A stretch of DNA of 60,000 nucleotides from Lineus longissimus (GCF_910592395.1 NC_088321.1:14882001-14942000); one strand, 5' to 3'; counted from the first letter of the stretch, positions 30,901 through 43,450 are shown. Notes: generated by a model from the letters alone, not told the origin. Numbers and translations are program-made.

Positions 30901-32500
30901 CTGAAAAATAAACGCAGAGATCTGTTACAAATCAGTTTTTGAGCCGACCCCAATTTTGTCATTTTATCCCTTAAAAAGTGATATTTTAAGATGATGACTT
31001 ATAGAAATGAAATATTTGAAAGTATTTTTTGACATGTCGGCCCATAGTTGGCAACAGTGTTGAACTCAACTTCAAAGAGGAAAGAAACGGAGGTGAGTCA
31101 TTTCCTTTGAAAAATTGAGATTGCAGCGTTATTGGCTCAGAACATTCGATAAAACGTCTTCTGCACTTGCTGAGAAAGTGGTTGTTTACCATTCATATCC
31201 GTTTCACCATCTGCTTACACAGTGTAGGAGGTACAGTACACACCTGCATCGGCCAATAAACAGAATTACCGCTGTTTTACGTGGAATCCACACAGATTTT
31301 AAACAGAGGTTCTTCTGAACTACCCACCAATATGATATGGTGAATGTAAGGGATGATTAAGAAAATGGTTGCTTTAACGACAATATTCAATGAAAATCTG
31401 ACTAACGTCTGCCTCTGGAATCTAGCTGCAGATATCAACAACTGCGTTTTCGCTGGTAAACACCAGTCTCCAGTTGAGCACTTTTACATGTTATCAGCCC
31501 ATTGAATTTTCTTTTGCTCTCAAATCATTGGTGTTAGCCCAGGTGGCATCTATCGATTACATCACAGCGGTAGCCATTGGTACACACGTTGCACATTGTG
31601 ACGCACAACGCGCCCCGCAACCAAGCTATTTAATCGCCGCAACCAATTATCAAGTTTCAGCAAATTCGTATGCATAATAACTGCATGGCATTGTGTATAA
31701 TTGCATTTCTATTTTCCTTGACCAAAAGTAATTACAACAGCGTAACCCTTTGACTGTTCCAGGTGAGATCTTCAAGGATCTTAGCCAGGAAATATGAATC
31801 ACCGACTAAAACAATAAAACAACCCACATGACTGTGTTATTGGTTGAGTGTGTACTGAACATGTAGGTAGTGTGTGCTTCAACAGTAGGTTTGAACGATG
31901 TACAAAGGTTTGCTGTGCATGGATGAAAGCGATGGGCCTACCATGCACCAAGCATCACAGGCAAGTGAAAGGCTGCGTTATGTCGACTAGGCCACACAAA
32001 TTTGTCCTGAGGTATCAGGGGTTAACGTTCACTTCTCTGCCCCTGCACACAAACCCTGAAACACCCCTCAATTCCTGAAGTTCTAGCACAGAAGCAGTTG
32101 CGCCAAATCAGGGTGCCTGTAGGTCAGCTGTTGGGGGGGAAATGTCTCAGGGGGTTGTGTGCAGGGCCGGAGAAGTGACTACTGACCAGGATTTCCTCAG
32201 GACACACCCCTTCACTTCACCTCTTTGCTAAAATAAAGCTGTTTCACCGGAGATTTCTAATCAATACAGGCGGCAACCATATCAGTCTTACAAGGGATAT
32301 CGAAAGCTGAATATCATGGATATGGCATTCCTGGGATGGTTTCGGCGGATATCTTGCTTAACTGCAATTAGTATCAATACAGCATGAATCAATACACTAC
32401 TGATGCCAATCAGCTGTACCTTTTTGTCTGTTTCTCAATCACCAGGGTAACGAAATAGAAAACTTGCAACAGTCAAGTAAGACTAGAGTTATGTTCACAG
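30901..32500. other. Sequence upstream of talin coding exon 1
   Basis: Talin's 5' intron or promoter side. I recognise no exon, TATA box or CpG-dense promoter. The stretch 31640-31735 is a dispersed repeat whose relative at 34.77-35.04 kb is interrupted by a MITE. Confidence 0.4.
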
Positions 32501-32504
32501 TTTT

Positions 32505-32765
32505 GGGCTCTTGCCTAAGCCAAGGACGGCTCATCCGGCCGGAGCTTATCCCAGTTTCCACAGCATTAAGCGACTAGGAGTATTACTCCCCCTAGTTCAA
32601 CTTCCCAGGCAAGCCTGGTACCCATTTACTCCTGGGTGGAGAGAAGCAAGTTGGGTAAGTGTCTTGCCCAAGGACACAAAGATGAACAGTGCTGATTCGT
32701 CTGAGTGTCGTATCTATGACCACCTGGTTATAAGCCCGGCGCTCTACCCATCCTGCCACTGATCA
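32505..32765 (-). mobile_element. tRNA-derived SINE, inverted partner 1
   Basis: Reading the minus strand: a tRNA-like head with GGATGGGTAGAGCGCCGGGC, then TTTGTGTCCTTGGGCAAGAC, then ACCCAGGAGTAAATGGGTAC and GGGGGAGTAATACTCCTAGT. The same modules occur in the same order on the opposite strand at 33058-33385. Confidence 0.8.
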
Positions 32766-33057
32766 CTGTTTTCAGTTTACGAATGGAATGTATCATAAGT
32801 CTGGTTACAGTGACACACTATGTTCACACACAAGTTTTACCCAACCAGGCTCCTCAAAGCTCAACAAGTCTTAAATGCTGCATTGCTAAACAAATACCTC
32901 AGTAGCATGGGCCAATAACATTATGCTACATTTGATCGGTCTGTCTATAGAGTTAGCGTAACGTCAGCAAGGATATTAGTGCAGTACTTCTGTGTTACTA
33001 CGATATTGAATCTTGAAGGAGGATACATGGCCCAATTCATTAGATGGCATGTCGATT

Positions 33058-33385
33058 TTAGCGGATCACTGGTGGAGTGGTTAGAGCACCAGGGTATAAC
33101 AAGGTCATAGGTTTGACACTCAGACAGATCAGCACTGTTTCATCTTTGTGTCCTCGGGCAAGGCACTTACCCTTCTTGCTTCTCTCCACCCAGGAGTAAA
33201 TGGGTAACAGGCTTGCCAGGGAAGTTGACCTGTGATAGACCAGCACCCTATCCAGGGGGAGTAATACTCCTAGTCGCTTAATGCTATGCCAAAACCGGGA
33301 TAAGCTCCGGCCGGATGAGCCATCCTTGGCTCGGGCAATAGCTGAGCCGTCCTTGGCTTGGGAAAAAGCTGAGCCGACTTTAACT
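33058..33385 (+). mobile_element. tRNA-derived SINE, inverted partner 2
   Basis: On the plus strand: GTGGAGTGGTTAGAGCACC (box A-like), AGGTTTGACACTC (box B-like), TTTGTGTCCTCGGGCAAGGC, ACCCAGGAGTAAATGGGTAA, then GATAAGCTCCGGCCGGATGA. The tail repeats GAGCCGTCCTTGGCTTGGG-like words. Confidence 0.8.
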
Positions 33386-34660
33386 TTTTAACTTTATAAG
33401 ATATGGTGGTGATTGTGGTCAACTCATAATCTTTGATTAGTCACTTTACTTGAATCGCCTCGATATCCACATATTGACAGGTCTGTGTGTCACTGCCATG
33501 CAATATTGTGCAATTGACGTCTCATGTGACCTACTAATTGGCATCTGGTTTCTGTTGTGGCCTAACGAGATCGTTAAAAGCGTCTCTAATTTCACAACAT
33601 TGATTGCAACACAGCAATTAAAAGTCTTGGAAATTGAAGCAAGATTTCTTGAAGCAACTTGGTACTGCTTTTCTGGCTAGGAGTTTGGCTTTTTGTGTAA
33701 AGGGACCACAATTCATAGTTGTAATGATCCTTGTATCAAGTTTTGTTAGGCTTTTTGTGTCAATTTCAGGGGACCACAATTCATTGAAACAGTCTTCCCT
33801 GCAGCCAGTGCTGTGTGGCGCACAGCACTGCCGTTCTCTACTGCTACGCTTTCTGTATGACCTTTATTTCTGTATCAAAAACTCTCCCACAAACTCCCAG
33901 TGGCTGAACCTCAGGAATATCCTCCGTTCTCTCGGCCTAGGTGTAGCTAATAGCCCCTAGAGTAAATGCTGATCACATAATAGTAACATGTATACATTAC
34001 TGAGTGGGGAAGAGTTGCATTGCGAGTTCATGGAGTTGTTCTTGCACTTAATATACCATCGCTATGTTACAGAGGTGGTGAGAGCGAATAAGGCCTGGAT
34101 CTCAGGATGGATGGTGTGATGCAGAACCTTGATTTTCCGCCTCTTCCAAGGTCAAATGCTATTCTGCTACTTTTCTATTTTTGGCCAAAAGCTCATCGCA
34201 CACAGCTTCATATGTCTTATACCACTCTTAACAAAATCGGGCAATTATCAATGTAATGTGGGAGGAAAGTTACACTGCCAGGGAGTCTCCCAATCTACCA
34301 CATGTAGATGTCCCAAAGAGGGAGTTGAGTCCTCAACCAGAGGTGACAGGGAAGGGCTTGTGTTATCATGAACATGAGGCTAATCCAGCGCGCCACTCGA
34401 CAGCATAAAGATCAGATCGGGTAGTACCAGAGGAGAAGAGAATCACTGGGACTATACCAGCCCTACAGCCTAGGATTTCCCTTGCATTCACCTCAAATTC
34501 CTTTTCACCTGGTATTAAACTGACCTTGGCATGTTTTGTAGGACCAAATCAATCAGTTTGATGAAATACATCCACTGGTTACTACAGTTTGTTTATTTTA
34601 CTAGAGTTTCTGAACCCTCTCTGTTTTATTGTTATTTATCGATAACCAGTTGAACAGAGT
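33386..34660. other. Intergenic, nothing recognised
   Basis: Short duplicated phrases only (for example GGGACCACAATTCAT at about 33700 and 33770). No gene is supported. Confidence 0.4.
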
Positions 34661-34663
34661 ATA

Positions 34664-34750
34664 CAATCGAACCTCTCTATCAAGGACACCCTCGGTACTG
34701 ACAAGTGCTGTCCTTAATAGAGAGGTGTCCAGATTAGAGAGGTCAAATTG
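34664..34750. mobile_element. Short pogo-like MITE copy
   Basis: The ends CAATCGAACCTCTCTA and the complement CAATTTGACCTCTCTA are inverted, with ATAGAGAGGTGTCC inside. It is related to the intact element 84 bp to the right. Confidence 0.6.
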
Positions 34751-34833
34751 TGTAGACGTAACAAATTCTCTAAGCACCAAGTTTCAGCAAATTGTTATGC
34801 ATGATAACTGCACTACAGCATTGTGTATAACTA

Positions 34834-35009
34834 CAGTGGAACCTCCCTTAGCGGACACCTCTCTATTAAGGACGACCTCTCTATCAGGGACACTCATTTA
34901 AGTCCCAAATTGGTTCTTTCCATGCATTTTGACCTCTCTAATCAGGACACCTCTCTTTAGGACATCACTTGTCAATCCCGAGGGTGTCCTTAATAGAGAG
35001 GTTCTACTG
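34834..35009. mobile_element. 176-bp pogo-like MITE with TA target duplication
   Basis: The ends CAGTGGAACCTCCC and the inverted CAGTAGAACCTCTC are flanked by TA at 34832-34833 and 35010-35011. CAGT ends and TA duplication fit the Tc1/mariner-pogo type. The flanking sequence matches an uninterrupted copy at 31640-31735, so the insertion site is resolved to the base. Confidence 0.88.
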
Positions 35010-35385
35010 TACATTTCTATTTTCCTGGACCATCAGTTAGTACGAACGTGGTACCCCTTAACCAGCTTGAAACCTCCCTGGTAGACACTGATGACAATCA
35101 CTACAATACCAAGGACTGGCCCATCATTCTACTCGACGAAGACTCACAATAGTAATTCCAGTATCTACAATCAGATAAACGGTGCCGTTGATCCATCATC
35201 CGATGCTATTATCATTTTAATGACCCTCAACTATTGAAACGACAGAATAATTCCATCTCAGGTTTCATTGGATCGTACTTTGGCGGTGGGCTGATTACTC
35301 TCATTCCGACATTCGGCACGTTCGATGCATACTAATTTTTCAGAATTAACCGATGATGAATCAACCACCGCAACCTCACTAGAAC

Positions 35386-35808
35386 TTGCAGATGAGTGCC
35401 GCGACCTCAACAGATCTGGCAGAAGAGTGCTGCGACCTCACCAGAACTGGCAGAAGTGAAGAGTGCTGTGACCGCACCAGAACTTGCAGAAGAGTGCTGC
35501 GACCTCACCAGAACTGGCAGAAGAGAGCCGCAACCTCACCGGAACTGGCAGAGGAGAGGCATGATCTCACCAGAACTTGCAGAAGAGTGCTGCGACCTCA
35601 CCGGAAATGGCAGAGGAGAGCCATGACCTCACCAGAACTTGCAGAAGAGTGCTGCGATCTCACCAGAACTTGCAGAAGAGTGCTGCGACCTCACCGGAAA
35701 TGGCAGAGGAGAGCCATGACCTCACCAGAACTAGCAGAAGAGTGCTGCGACCCCACCAGAAATGGCAGAGGAGAGCCACGACCTCACCAGAACTGGCAGA
35801 AGAGAGCA
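35386..35808. repeat. 31-bp minisatellite, about 14 copies
   Basis: The unit is approximately GCAGAAGAGTGCTGCGACC then TCACCAGAACTT. The unit length is not a multiple of three, and all three plus frames stay open, giving a 31-residue peptide period. This reading is coincidental coding potential. Confidence 0.9.
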
Positions 35809-36280
35809 GGTCATCGTATTCCACCACCGATCTGGCCATTGCAGACTTTGCCATCATCTATACCATATGTTTTTGAGATACCCCAACCCCTGCAAAACTG
35901 AGCCAATGACGGTCAACCACGTTTGTTTTTATGATTGACTGACTGATTCTACATCTTCAACGCCTGTGGTTTGGATGTTAATTCTGCTACATCTTCAAGG
36001 GCCTGTGGTTTGTCCGGATGCACACACACACGAACCCCTCACCGATGGTTAACCCCATGATTCATAACCTTTCAGTAATCATAGACAGTATCCACATGAT
36101 GCATAGTACAGGTGCTGGACGTTTTTCGCTACATCAGTTTACCTGTCAGGTCCAGCGCTCTTTAAATCATTCACCTACAGAGGCCTCCATTCCGTTCTCC
36201 CAGTACAGTTACTCTGTAGTAACTGGCCTGTTAGTACTTGACACGCTGAACTCTTCTGCCATCCTGCTATACTTCTTGGG

Positions 36281-36350
36281 CTCTCCCGGGAATTGAACCC
36301 GGGCCCTCTCGCATAGTAACCAGCAGTGTTAACCACTAGGCTATGAGGCA
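36281..36350 (-). mobile_element. tRNA-like head of a SINE
   Basis: On the minus strand, TAGCCTAGTGGTTAA (box A) and CCCGGGTTCAATTCCCGGG (box B hairpin) have tRNA spacing. The acceptor stem (GCCTCAT against GAGAGCCC) does not pair, so it is a SINE head and not a tRNA gene. Confidence 0.7.
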
Positions 36351-36354
36351 TTTC

Positions 36355-36550
36355 TCTGCACTCTACCGATGGTCCATGCAGAGTATATTCTGCTCTCTAC
36401 CATTGGACCATGTGGATGTCCTTATGCACTCTACATACCAATGGTCAATGGTGAGTTCATTATGCACTCTACGAATGGTCCGTGCGGATTTCATTATACA
36501 CTCTACATACCAATGGTCCATGCACAGTTCAATGCACTCTACCAATGGTA
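36355..36550. repeat. Imperfect tandem repeat of CACTCTACxxATGGTCC words
   Basis: Six or more copies of CACTCTAC followed by CAATGGTCCATG-like text at variable 30-60 bp spacing. Apparent frames on both strands follow the repeat. Confidence 0.75.
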
Positions 36551-36889
36551 TGAATGCAGAGTACCCGTATTTAGGTCGCACTTGTCAGAAAGTCACTCAC
36601 AGACGTTCATCTACGACTGAAATCAACATAAAGTGCAACCAATAATTTCTGGATGAACCTCCAGTAACGTCACCATCCACTTCCAGGAGGCCAACATTAG
36701 CCTGATGAATGCTTATCTTGAGATAACATCGAACATTCATCCTGTGATGCAGGAGGCTAGCAGTAAAATGGACATCGCTGGGCGTAATATCATTTTTATA
36801 GAACTGTCTGATGTGCCGTTAAAATCGTTACAGACGACTTCCCCTCCCTTTTTATGCATTTCTGCCGGCGACAACATCTCAGACACTAC

Positions 36890-37035
36890 AGGGGTGGGTC
36901 CTGGAGCTGGAAAAAGAGTACACTGCATTTCTCATCAAAATTCCTGGTGTGTTTCAAAATGGTCAATTTCAAAGATTTTTATGAAATAGGGCAGGCGTGC
37001 ATTTGGTGAATGCACCCTCCTTAGATCCACGCCTG
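36890..37035. mobile_element. MITE with GCGGATC ends, copy 2
   Basis: It shares CATTTCTCATCAAAATTCCT and GATTTTTATGAA with the copy at 30533-30687 and ends AGATCCACGCC. The left end is decayed. Confidence 0.65.
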
Positions 37036-39074
37036 TACCAGAGTTCCAATTTGAATTTGTCAGCAACCAATTTCATGTGAGTGAAGATACAAAAGGATCC
37101 AAATATGTTAATAATGGTTATGATGATAATTTAAGCACTAATTATAAGAGGATGAACCTAAAAGGGGTTAAAACGTAAAACAATGCAGTGATATGATTAA
37201 GCTGAGCCTGATTGATCAATTATGGCAGTCAACATCGACTTGATGCCATGTAATCGTCGGGACTTCCTCAATTTACGCAACTGATTGCGTAGGAATTGGG
37301 TCAGCCATGTTTGGAAGCAACTTTCGGAGTAATCACAGATTTATTTGATTATGTTTATACGAATGTCGTGGTTCCTGGTTTCGGGTGGATTTATTAACCC
37401 TCAAACCCAGAGCTCTACAGACCACCAGGAGCTGAACCGATGGCAATCCACCACCTAAGTCGGTATCTGGAGAGCCCTGCAAACAGGAGATTTTTATTGC
37501 TGCAACTGATGCAATACTACTGTGACAAGAAGCTCCAGTTAAGTTTTACTATCACCAATCGGAAATGATGTAGTTTGACTGCATTCATCATATCCACTGA
37601 ATAATGGCACTTATTTTGTCATCGATGACCTTTTTTGGGCTGTGATCGGAAATCGTAAACTCGTTCCGAAGATCCTCATCTATGGAAAAACTAATCATCG
37701 TAGGTTTGATACTTGTCGCAGGGACAATTGAATCAGGAATGCAATAAGTATTGAAGCTAATTTCAATAGGACCAAACTTCAAAGAAATCCGACCAGAAGT
37801 TGGTCCTTCACAGCCCTAAATCATGCAGGCATAACTTTTACGAATGGACTATAAACGAGGAGATATCACATGCGAATTATTTCGAAACGGGCCATGAGTA
37901 GAATATTATAACAACAATTATAGACAATAATTGTCAAAAATGGCCACTTGCTCTATTCAATCAACATCATCATTAACATACCAGGGTAGGACACAGAGAC
38001 AGATAAAAGTGCTAGTCCCACGAAGTCCACACAGACATAGGCACCCCCATTACAGAAAAAATTGCCACAACAACTTTCAGACTGCCTTACTTAGAAATGG
38101 TGGATTCATTGACATCGAGGCTAAAAGGTGCCAGACTCTGGAAAAAGGACAAAAAACTTGAGTTGACAGCTGAATTTCCCATCTTTCCTATCAGAATAAT
38201 TTCAATATGGCCACCATGGTGGCCATCTTGGATAAGCTATTACCCAATATGAAAGTGAAGCCCACCAAAATCTTACCCAGTGCAGGATGCAGCAACACAA
38301 CATTGCCACTTCCTGGCCTTCCAATCGGAATCATTTCAAGTGGCGCTGAGTCACACGTACTTTCAGCGGCCTGGTGGTCTAGACCGAGTTGAGATAAGTG
38401 CTTCGAGTGCAGGCAAGAACTTGCCTTCATCTAACAATTATCCAGATTTATACATGTTGCTTTTGATACTAGATATAGATATTTCTGCAACTTGTGGATT
38501 AAGATGGCAAAATTCTGTCCAATTCTTGCCAATCAAAGTTGACCAAGAAACCATTTTTTCCAATGATGGCCGAAGATGGAAAGTTGAAGGAAACCACCGA
38601 CCATTTCCTGAAAGTGACTGACGAGAACCGTAAAATCAACTTCCATTGGCCTAACTTTCAACGATTTTGCTTGGATGTCCTTGAAGATTTCTGATGAAAG
38701 AAAGCAAGCACTTGACAGGGATGCTGGGTGGATGAGGCAGGATGCAACAAGGAAGCTAGCATGAATGCAACAACTTATTCTGATTCAGCCATCCTGAGAC
38801 TCAAGGTTTTTCACTCGCGTCATAAACAAAACCCTCGTGAAGAAACTAACCGATGTTACTAGTGTTGGTTGCCATTTTTATTGCAATTTCCTGTGCCCCA
38901 ATCCCCTCTGCTCGAGCCCCCACGCGCTGAGTCAGACCTTCCTACCTAGTGGGCCACCTGGAACACCTAGGGTGAACGTCATGCAGTCTGTATTGTAAGG
39001 GTTCAAGGAGGCCATGTCCATCGCTACCTTTCTACGGTCAGATTGCCTGAAGGATGCACTTATCTTGCGCCAAC
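37036..39074. other. Intergenic with dispersed repeat fragments
   Basis: A fragment of the GCCTCGCAAACT MITE lies at about 37470 and a dispersed repeat copy at 37530-37665 (GATGACCTTTTTTGGGC). A perfect 20-bp palindrome lies at 38207-38226. No gene was recognised. Confidence 0.45.
38207..38226. repeat. Perfect 20-bp palindrome
   Basis: ATGGCCACCATGGTGGCCAT is its own reverse complement. It may be the end-to-end remnant of a small inverted element or a chance site. No function is inferred. Confidence 0.8.
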
Positions 39075-39294
39075 AGAGTTCTCCACAGGGTTTTCTCACG
39101 GTAGGGTGACACCCTTGATAGTCAGGGACTTTTGCCAGGGTGTAACCCAAAGTAGGGTGGCCCGCAATCTAAGGTAGAGTGGCCCTATACACCCCTTCAC
39201 AAATTCTAGAGCAAGGTAGGGTGTGGCTCTTCCAAGGTAGGGAGGCTGCTTCTAAGGTAGGGTGGCCTCCCAGGCAAATGACCATGTGGAGTAC
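39075..39294. mobile_element. TIR element with GGTAGGGTGG words, copy 2 (short)
   Basis: The left end AGAGTTCTCCACAGGGTTTT and the right end ATGTGGAGTAC are inverted. GGTAGGGTGG-type words occur only five to seven times here, against about a dozen in the copy inside talin (17427-17875). Confidence 0.7.
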
Positions 39295-39589
39295 ACAGGC
39301 TGGGAAGAAGGTGATTTTGGTAAGATCTCTGGGGAACCACTTGACAAGACTGAGAGAGACTGAACAACATGAAGCATAGATGGGCCAGGTCAGGGCTGCT
39401 GTGCCTCATCTTTTGCGAGAATCGGAGCAAGCAGCCCATGACAACTCCCCAATCTCTATTTTAGTGTTGATCATAACTCCGGTCTATCTTGGTGACAAAT
39501 TAAATTACTTCAAACGCTCTCCATGCAGCATGCTCCCCTGGGTAACGTTAGATATAAATTCATCCATCACAAACGGGGAATAATTGTCA

Positions 39590-39822
39590 GTTTATGGCCC
39601 AGCGTTTTGTACGCAATCTGGCGTTTTGTTTGAGTAACACTATGATTCATCCAATGTGCAGGAAAACAGCCCAACACTAAGGGTGTTAAGTTTAACACTA
39701 AGGGTGTTGAGTTTAACACTACAGATGACTTTAGACCTAAGAGTGTGATTTCTTCTTCCCGATCCGGATCTGGGCCCAATAGCGTTGCAGCCAGCGGTGT
39801 TAACCACTAGGCCTTGCGGCTT
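39590..39822 (-). mobile_element. SINE-like element
   Basis: On the minus strand a GGCCTAGTGGTTAACACCG box A-like head (about 39800-39815) is followed by GATCCGGATCGGG and then three AACACCCTTAGTGTTAAAC-type repeats. Confidence 0.55.
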
Positions 39823-40379
39823 ATGGAATGAGATTTCAAACTGATGGAACTAACATACAACAACATATGGTGTAACCTTTGCTCCAGTATTCAACAACAT
39901 GGCTTCAACATGGGAGTTAATTTACACAAATATTTTTTACATGCCAGACTATTTAGTTCTGTCAAACGAGTCAAAAGCTGTGCCTAGTTTGTTTCATGGA
40001 TAGAAGCCTGGTTTCTTCGCACAGAATGTCGGGTTTAGTCGCTGGTATTCAGGTCATGTCAAGCACCAGATTGATTGATATCATTTTGTTACAAATCCAG
40101 GGAAGGGAACACCTCCGAGGACAAGATTCCTCAAAGTTTGACACGCAGCAATCCACGATGTTCCTGTTTGGTTTGGCAATGGAAGCTGGTAGATGTGATG
40201 GATACTAAGGGAAGCTGGAAGCAGAGGCAGCATAACTGGGCCACAAAAACATTGGTTTGGTTGAGTTAACATCACAGGATGAGGTCCCACAGTACAAGAC
40301 ATAAAAGAATTCTGTTCATGAAATGGCTTGCATTGCATGTTGCTTCTTGACCATGGCTGATTTTTACTACAGGCTCCGA

Positions 40380-40580
40380 CTGATCAGTGATAGATACTGG
40401 CCCAGAATCACTGCATTCTTTTTGAATAATAATATACCATGTCTCCAAAGATATCAATCAGGGGCAACCAGAAGGCACTCACTTGAACTCAACCAGTAGG
40501 GGAACCAAGCAGTGACTCGAACCCACAACCTCCTGATCGTGAGGCCGACTCTCTCCCACTGCGCTACCATTGCCCAATGA
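40380..40580 (-). mobile_element. tRNA-derived SINE
   Basis: On the minus strand, GGTAGCGCAGTGGGAGAG (box A) and GTGGGTTCGAGTCACTG (box B) have tRNA spacing. The acceptor stem does not close, and the element continues into a non-tRNA body. Confidence 0.7.
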
Positions 40581-40850
40581 GATATGAGTTGACCAAAGTT
40601 CAACTCTCATCAACCACGTCCTCAGATAACAGTTAGCAGGCCCTTGGATCGCTGGAGTACTGAATCCTGATCGGATTTATGCCCAGCAGAATTCACAAGG
40701 TTTAGGCCCTATACATTTCTACTGCAATCAAGGTATGAATAGCTGGTGCTAAAGTGCTTTCCTTGCACTGATTTAGCCACCAAAGGTCTGGAAATGAACA
40801 GTTTACCTACATGACCCACCGGCATGCTAGAAACAAATCCTCACATTGTT

Positions 40851-40995
40851 TGGCCACAACTCTTGGGAGTGGGATAGCCTGACCAGCAAAGCAGAAGCAT
40901 TGGTTGGCCTCAACTCTTGGGAGTGGATAGCCTAGCCAGCAAAGGAGAAGCATTGGTTGGCCTGAACTCAAGGAGTGGATAGCCTAGTCAGCATA
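40851..40995. repeat. Three-copy 55-bp repeat
   Basis: CAACTCTTGGGAGTG, GATAGCCT, CCAGCAAAG and AGAAGC(ATTGGTTGGCC) recur three times in tandem. Confidence 0.8.
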
Positions 40996-42044
40996 GCAGA
41001 AGCTACATGGCGCTAATATTAGCTCACAGGAGGTTACCTTCTGAATACAAGAATAGTTCTGTGCTGAAAACTATCGGAACGGATCTACAGAACTCTGAAG
41101 ATAAACCTCAGACCAACCAACGTAAGGATAAATCAACAGTTTTTTCAAAGAATTTACTAACATTTTTAACATCATTGTTTAAGAGATAGCGCTGATATTC
41201 TACTTCCGAGCACTGGATTGGTAAACTCATGATGAAACATGGGCAGGTACAACTGCTAGACCTGTTGTAGATCAGTTCCGGTCTGAATCTCAGTAAGGTG
41301 AATTAGGAGACAAGAATCAGTGCTACCTCAAAATGATGGGGACATCATGGCTGTAAAAGTTTGAACTAAACTTTCGGATTTTGTATCTGGTTACGCATGT
41401 GCATAAATGGGAACTCCGTAACCGGATGCAAATCTGCCAACTTCTGCCAATCGTGGAGCAGATTCAAAGTTCTCCAAGAACTATCGGAAAGGATGTCATG
41501 TCTTTCGATAATTGAGCGCCTGTCCAGTGTTCTAAAGACGTGATATTACACGCCGTTCAATAATTTTGAGGTTTGGGGAGACTGGCCACATTAGCCCTGG
41601 TAGGCAACCAGTTTCGGAGAAACAAGTCTGAAATCGAACCAGGAAGTCTACGCTTGCCCACCTAAGACAAAAACACTGAATAAAACTCGACCGAAGACAC
41701 AATATCACGTCCCATAAAATGATTATGAAGCTTAGGAAGACTGGCCTCCTTCTTCAAAGGCTTCTACAGAGAGTAGCTGAACCAATACAGAAACAGAACA
41801 TACAATATTCAATAACAGACTTTTACCTTTTGGAAGAACGAAATATTCCAGCGCAACAAACAAGATAATCCGAAGATATCCACAAAATCCAGCCGAAAGA
41901 TAGATCCAGAACTTTTTACTACCAAGAAGACCAGAGTTGCACTGAATGTGAAATATTTCTCACAACTTCCTCCTTAGAATTCTAGCGTAACATCCTCCCA
42001 GTCAGTGTATCCCAGAAGCTCCTTACCATTACTCATCTCACGTC
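40996..42044. other. Intergenic, nothing recognised
   Basis: AT-rich sequence without a supported gene or repeat boundary. Confidence 0.4.
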
Positions 42045-42530
42045 TGCTAGCTATTTTTGGCGGAGATCTTGGCTAAATTGAGATCGCATTCCAATGAGTT
42101 GTGTTCTGGTAATAACGCAGGCTATCAAAGTTCATTTGTACAGCTTGGGCAGGGCTTGGGAAGGAAGGGATGACTGTGATTTGGTCAGTACAGCTTGGTT
42201 TCAGGGGGTCATTTGCAAAGATGAGATTCAATCATGGCCGAGAGCTGCTCACATAGCTACTTTTGGCAAGATCCTGGCCGAATTGAGATTGCGTTCCGAT
42301 AAGTTGAGTTCTGGTAAGAGTGCAGACTGTATCAAAGTTCATTTGTGTAGCGGACTGGGCAGGGCAGGGAGCATGTGATGACTCTGCCTTGGTTTCGGGG
42401 GGGGGGGGGGGGGGGTTGCGAGAAGACTTGAGAGCAAAGATGAGTTATGGCCTAGAGTGCATCACCCAGCTATTTTTGGCCAAGATCTTGGCTAAACTGA
42501 GATTGCATTCCGATTAGTAAAGTGTTCTAG
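42045..42530. repeat. Tandem repeat of about 205 bp, about 2.5 copies
   Basis: GCTATTTTTGGC, GATCTTGGCTAAA, TGAGATTGCATTCCGA and ATCAAAGTTCATTTGT recur in order at about 42045, 42255 and 42465. A run of about 22 G at 42397-42415 interrupts one copy. Confidence 0.75.
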
Positions 42531-43209
42531 GAGTGTACACTACTGCATAGTTCACCTCTGCAGCGGGTAGCGGAAGTTTAGTTGGGGATGAGAGGGTGTG
42601 GCGAGGACGATGGTTCAGGGCGTTTGGTGGGTGCACAGTAGAGTCATCCTGGATCCATCCATGTGCAGGGGGGGGGGGGGACACTGCAGTTTAGTGGTTA
42701 AGTGATCATTCAGCATGCAGATTTGCTGAAACTTGGGATTTTAAAGTACTTTTATACAAGTCTACATGATGGCATTGTTAAAGATTACACTCAGTGTGTA
42801 AATTACAAATTTTCAAATTCAAATTGCAAATCTTTTTGAATGGATAGAGCAGGCCATTAAAAGCATGATTGCGCCATTAGGCTATATTATGCACCTGTAG
42901 AACAAACCTATCAATCCTTTGAGGGTACATGTTAGGGAAGCCATCTTGGGCTCATTGACACTGATTGTGTACACCTTGGTTTAAGCGACAAGAATAAACA
43001 ACAGACACAGTCTTCATGGGTGGAACAACTAATTGGGACATGACCCCCTCGAGAATTTGACTTCGTTCCAGCTGATTTAACCCACGCAGGCCCCAGACTA
43101 TATTTATATTGACCTATTCAAGCTGAATTTAAAGGGCCCCTTTGGTTTTTCAATTTCTCTCATCAAATCCTAGTTCCGATATACGAAAACTCTGTTCACC
43201 TTACGAGCA

Positions 43210-43250
43210 GCGTACAGTAGAACCTCTCTATTGAGGACACCCCTGGAACT
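43210..43250. mobile_element. End fragment of the pogo-like MITE
   Basis: TACAGTAGAACCTCTCTATT followed by GAGGACACC matches the terminal inverted repeat of the element at 34834-35009. The rest of the element is missing. Confidence 0.65.
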
Positions 43251-43450
43251 GAGAAATTCAGGTCGATTTGATTGGAATAAATCCCCAGGGACTAAACTAG
43301 CAAAAACCTACCTTATATCTTTATGCTTTTGTCATGAAATCATCAGGTTATTATTGAAGAACATCTACCCACTCGGAAACCTACAAGGAGACAATATGAC
43401 AACTCTTTATTTAAAAGTCGACCCAAAACAGTTAGAACATCCAATCTTCA

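Noticed and set aside
35386-35901. 171-codon open frame with EECCDLTRTCRRVLRPH-type repeats
   Set aside because: It is a 31-bp minisatellite readable in every plus frame, with no splice signals or known domain.
36281-36350. Possible tRNA gene on the minus strand
   Set aside because: Box A and box B are good but the acceptor stem does not pair, so it is a SINE head. The same applies near 13.3, 39.8 and 40.5 kb.
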